The translations under genes and the position numbers were made by a program. Shown here in pieces: positions 62,167-64,000 of a stretch of 64,000 bases of DNA. The notes beneath the pieces are model-generated. The model saw only the letters and a list, made by a program, of their open reading frames with translations. It did no database searches and was not told the DNA's origin. The DNA is from JAXMEB01 sp046348545 (GTDB taxonomy: Bacteria > Pseudomonadota > Gammaproteobacteria > Berkiellales > Berkiellaceae), in NCBI GenBank assembly GCA_046348545.1, contig JAXMEB010000004.1, positions 372,001-436,000 on the forward strand, read 5' to 3'. The number at the start of each line of letters is the position of its first letter. Position 1 is the first letter of the stretch.

Positions 62167-62807
62167 AATGCTGGGGTTGATTCAGCAATTTTCAGCTCAG
62201 GGAAGAGCCCACCATGTGATAATAAAGAAAACTGATCAATCTCTGGAAATAAATTATCCCCGAAATTTGCTTTCAGCACATTTTTAATCACATTGCTGGC
62301 TGGCAATGAGTTGAGGACCCTGCAAAGCATAGGGCTACCCACTGTGTTACAAATGTTATCTCGTATAAACTTTGAAGTGGCTGAATACACTCCTGAAGTC
62401 CCGAGTTGTCCGTCAGAGATAGGCTTGATTTCACTCAATGATTCGTTCCATAAATCCTGCACATTATTGAAGATGTCTGATAAAGATAGAGTTTTATTTG
62501 GTATTTCATTCTCAGATATCAATGACTTTCCAAAATCGTAAATAGGTTCCGCCAAAAAATTTATGAAAAAAGGCGAAGTAACTGTTTTGATAGCAGAAAA
62601 TGTTGCGCCTTTGATTCCTATGTCAACGTATTTGAGGTCGGTGGTCATAGGGGTATACCCATAGAACAAGAAATAGTTAAGACTACAAACCACAAATTTA
62701 GATACAGCTTCTTTTGAGGCTAAATAAGCTAACCCCTCATATACGCTGGGAGGTATTTCGATGTTGAGGCTGAAAGATTCATACCAGCTTGGCATTGAGT
62801 GAAGCAA
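62163..62807 (-). CDS. 3' half of an unknown gene, out of frame with its 5' half
   Basis: 214 residues from the first Met, not recognised. Hydrophobic and aromatic stretches (FVVCSLNYFLFYGY, SPFFINFLAEPIYDF) suggest membrane association. With one extra G in the G6 run at 62834-62839 the upstream frame would read on through EPPLPDDGLGETLLHSMPSW into this frame, giving one gene of 62163-63403 and 413 residues. Also possible as a separate gene. Confidence 0.6.
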   Translation of the reverse strand: MLHSMPSWYESFSLNIEIPPSVYEGLAYLASKEAVSKFVVCSLNYFLFYGYTPMTTDLKYVDIGIKGATFSAIKTVTSPFFINFLAEPIYDFGKSLISENEIPNKTLSLSDIFNNVQDLWNESLSEIKPISDGQLGTSGVYSATSKFIRDNICNTVGSPMLCRVLNSLPASNVIKNVLKANFGDNLFPEIDQFSLLSHGGLFPELKIAESTPAF

Positions 62808-62815
62808 TGTTTCCC

Positions 62816-63403
62816 CTAAGCCGTCATCTGGCAGGGGGGCTCATGTTGAAGGGTATCTAGTTTGAAACCATCTAGGTTGTTTGCCTCGCAATAAGGTTTG
62901 CTACTTATTGAGATCTTATCTGCATCTGCAACAGACGCGATTTGGATATTAATTTCAAGAGAGATATTTTCTTCAGAAGATAATGGCACTGTCATTGATG
63001 GCATTATTTGAATCTGAATTCGAAGCGGGTATGACAGATTCATTGGCATGGCTTGAAAGAGTTCAACGAAACTTGCTGCAAGGGTATCTGTTGAGAGAGG
63101 TACCATATCGTCAGTCAATGGAATTGTCTCATAAGCGTAATGACCTAAGTCAATGGGATTGAATACGGCCAGTTCGGTGCTGCGTTTGGGTGCAATTTCA
63201 TCAGATTTCTGTACTTCATGATGCTGGATTGCGATTTGAGTTATAAAAGCGGGTAAGGCCTCAGGCACTTTTCCTAGAAAATTTGTGTGCCCATTAGATA
63301 CTACCTTTTGCAGCGTATTTTGATTAGAAATCCTATCTTCATCTAGTGTAATATCACGATATTTTGGTTTCTTAATAGGCTTTACAAGGGTATTAAGGCT
63401 CAT
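62816..63403 (-). CDS. 5' half of an unknown gene, broken at a G6 tract
   Basis: 195 residues, unrecognised, start MSLNTLVKPIKKPKYRDITL. Soluble-looking, with no signal peptide. The end QHEPPCQMTA and TAG follow immediately after the C6 (G6 on the + strand) and look like out-of-frame sequence. See 62163-62807 for the other half. A short spacer separates it from the divergent ankyrin-like gene. Confidence 0.62.
   Translation of the reverse strand: MSLNTLVKPIKKPKYRDITLDEDRISNQNTLQKVVSNGHTNFLGKVPEALPAFITQIAIQHHEVQKSDEIAPKRSTELAVFNPIDLGHYAYETIPLTDDMVPLSTDTLAASFVELFQAMPMNLSYPLRIQIQIMPSMTVPLSSEENISLEINIQIASVADADKISISSKPYCEANNLDGFKLDTLQHEPPCQMTA
62834..62839 (-). other. G6 homopolymer joining two frames
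   Basis: A run of six G's (C6 on the coding strand). Seven would fuse the two neighbouring frames; 62163-63403 is 1241 bases and becomes a multiple of three with one added. Confidence 0.6.
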
Positions 63404-63496
63404 ACTGATACTTTATTTAATTGAAAGTGTGAATTCTACTGAAGTTAAAGGAAGTTGTAAACCTTACTTTTAGGGGTGAAAAGATAAGGATTAATT

Positions 63497-64000
63497 ATGG
63501 GCTATCTAAAAAATAATCAACTCGAATCGGATGTTTTCAATAAATTGAGATCTGCAGCTAAATACGGCAGGGCTGATGAGGTAGATCAGATTCGGAATGA
63601 GGTTACAAAAGAAGAATATTATAGATTGATGAGGACAAGGAATAATCACTATTCATACTATAGAATCATAGATTATGCGATACAGTTTAATCGTTTTGTG
63701 GCTGTAAAAGCACTATTGAAGGGGTTGACCCTAGAAGGAAAACTTGAGATCTGCAATGAGCCTGTGACAGAGGCTGGGTGTAATGTTTTGCATTTGTCCG
63801 TCAACAATAATTGCTATGAAGCTGCTGCAGCGATTCGAGATTTATTTTATGAAGAAAATCAGCTGTCTGGTTGGGTGAGGTTGTTTACAGATTGTGAGCA
63901 CAGTAGCAAGGAAACGCCAGCTCATTATGCTGCTCGACGGCAAGATCTTAAGTTTTTTGAAATTTTTTCTAAAGGTCTTTCTTCAGAACAGTGGTACAGC
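63497..64000 (+). CDS. Ankyrin-repeat-like protein (partial, runs off the window)
   Basis: 168 codons from ATG 63497 with AAGGA seven bases upstream; no stop before the window end. Ankyrin-type helices are visible, clearest in ETPAHYAARRQDLKFFEIF (compare TPLHxAA) and GCNVLHLSVNNNCYEAAAAI, preceded by AIQFNRFVAVKALLKGL. Ankyrin proteins often act in host cells, but the domain is also generic. Family by motif only. Confidence 0.72.
   Translation, partial: MGYLKNNQLESDVFNKLRSAAKYGRADEVDQIRNEVTKEEYYRLMRTRNNHYSYYRIIDYAIQFNRFVAVKALLKGLTLEGKLEICNEPVTEAGCNVLHLSVNNNCYEAAAAIRDLFYEENQLSGWVRLFTDCEHSSKETPAHYAARRQDLKFFEIFSKGLSSEQWYS

Overview
This window looks like a chromosome segment of a gammaproteobacterium, probably in or near Legionellales (Legionella, Coxiella, Rickettsiella or Berkiella-like). 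That placement is an inference. It rests on gammaproteobacterial gene orders (suhB/trmJ, iscRSUA-hscBA-fdx-iscX, ndk-rlmN-pilW, hisS-yfgM-bamB-der, xseA/guaBA-tadA-purL, rpfE-like/recJ, prfB-lysS), AT-rich DNA, and many large unknown genes with the look of host-directed effectors: leucine-rich repeats, ankyrin-like repeats, a CE-clan cysteine protease fold, nuclear-localisation-like basic clusters and acidic C-termini. No secretion genes are in the window, so effector status is not proven. No rRNA, tRNA or CRISPR array was seen.

Layout. 1-3.4 kb: suhB and trmJ (divergent), then an unknown gene. 3.6-11.1 kb: a C45-type Ntn hydrolase and the whole isc Fe-S operon, which is bracketed by two direct copies of a ~235-265 bp palindromic repeat. 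11.2-13.3 kb: an unknown membrane protein. 13.4-22.5 kb: housekeeping genes ndk to der, then uup. 22.7-27.2 kb: three accessory genes ending in an 864-residue GH13-like protein. 27.2-38.4 kb: mscS, xseA, guaB, guaA, tadA, purL and a malic enzyme. 38.4-39.9 kb: a frameshifted CE-clan protease gene and an insertion-sequence scar. 39.9-45.4 kb: H+-pyrophosphatase, LRR protein, cytochrome b561 and an NSS transporter. 45.5-53.1 kb: a 2197-residue unknown protein and a divergent helical protein. 53.1-62.2 kb: Mth938-like, RpfE-like, recJ, a cysteine-synthase/CBS-like enzyme, an unknown gene, a cystathionine-lyase-type enzyme, prfB (programmed +1 frameshift) and lysS. 62.2-64 kb: an unknown gene split by a G6 tract and the start of an ankyrin-like gene.

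The most unusual element is a 128-bp palindromic repeat with TATACCC...GGGTATA ends, present in five near full-length copies plus one 102-bp relative. Three comparisons of filled and empty sites within the window show insertion at a TA dinucleotide. All five copies keep the same 42-codon frame open, and one copy sits in frame inside purL, adding about 42 residues. This resembles the Rickettsia palindromic elements (RPE) that invade protein-coding genes, but here in a gammaproteobacterial setting.

Two accessory genes are interrupted at homopolymers (A8 at 38616-38623, G6 at 62834-62839). In each, a one-base change restores one long frame, which suggests slippage-regulated expression, decay or assembly error. 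The housekeeping genes support Fe-S assembly, GMP and purine synthesis, translation, outer-membrane assembly and reverse transsulfuration; the accessory genes are inserted between otherwise conserved blocks.
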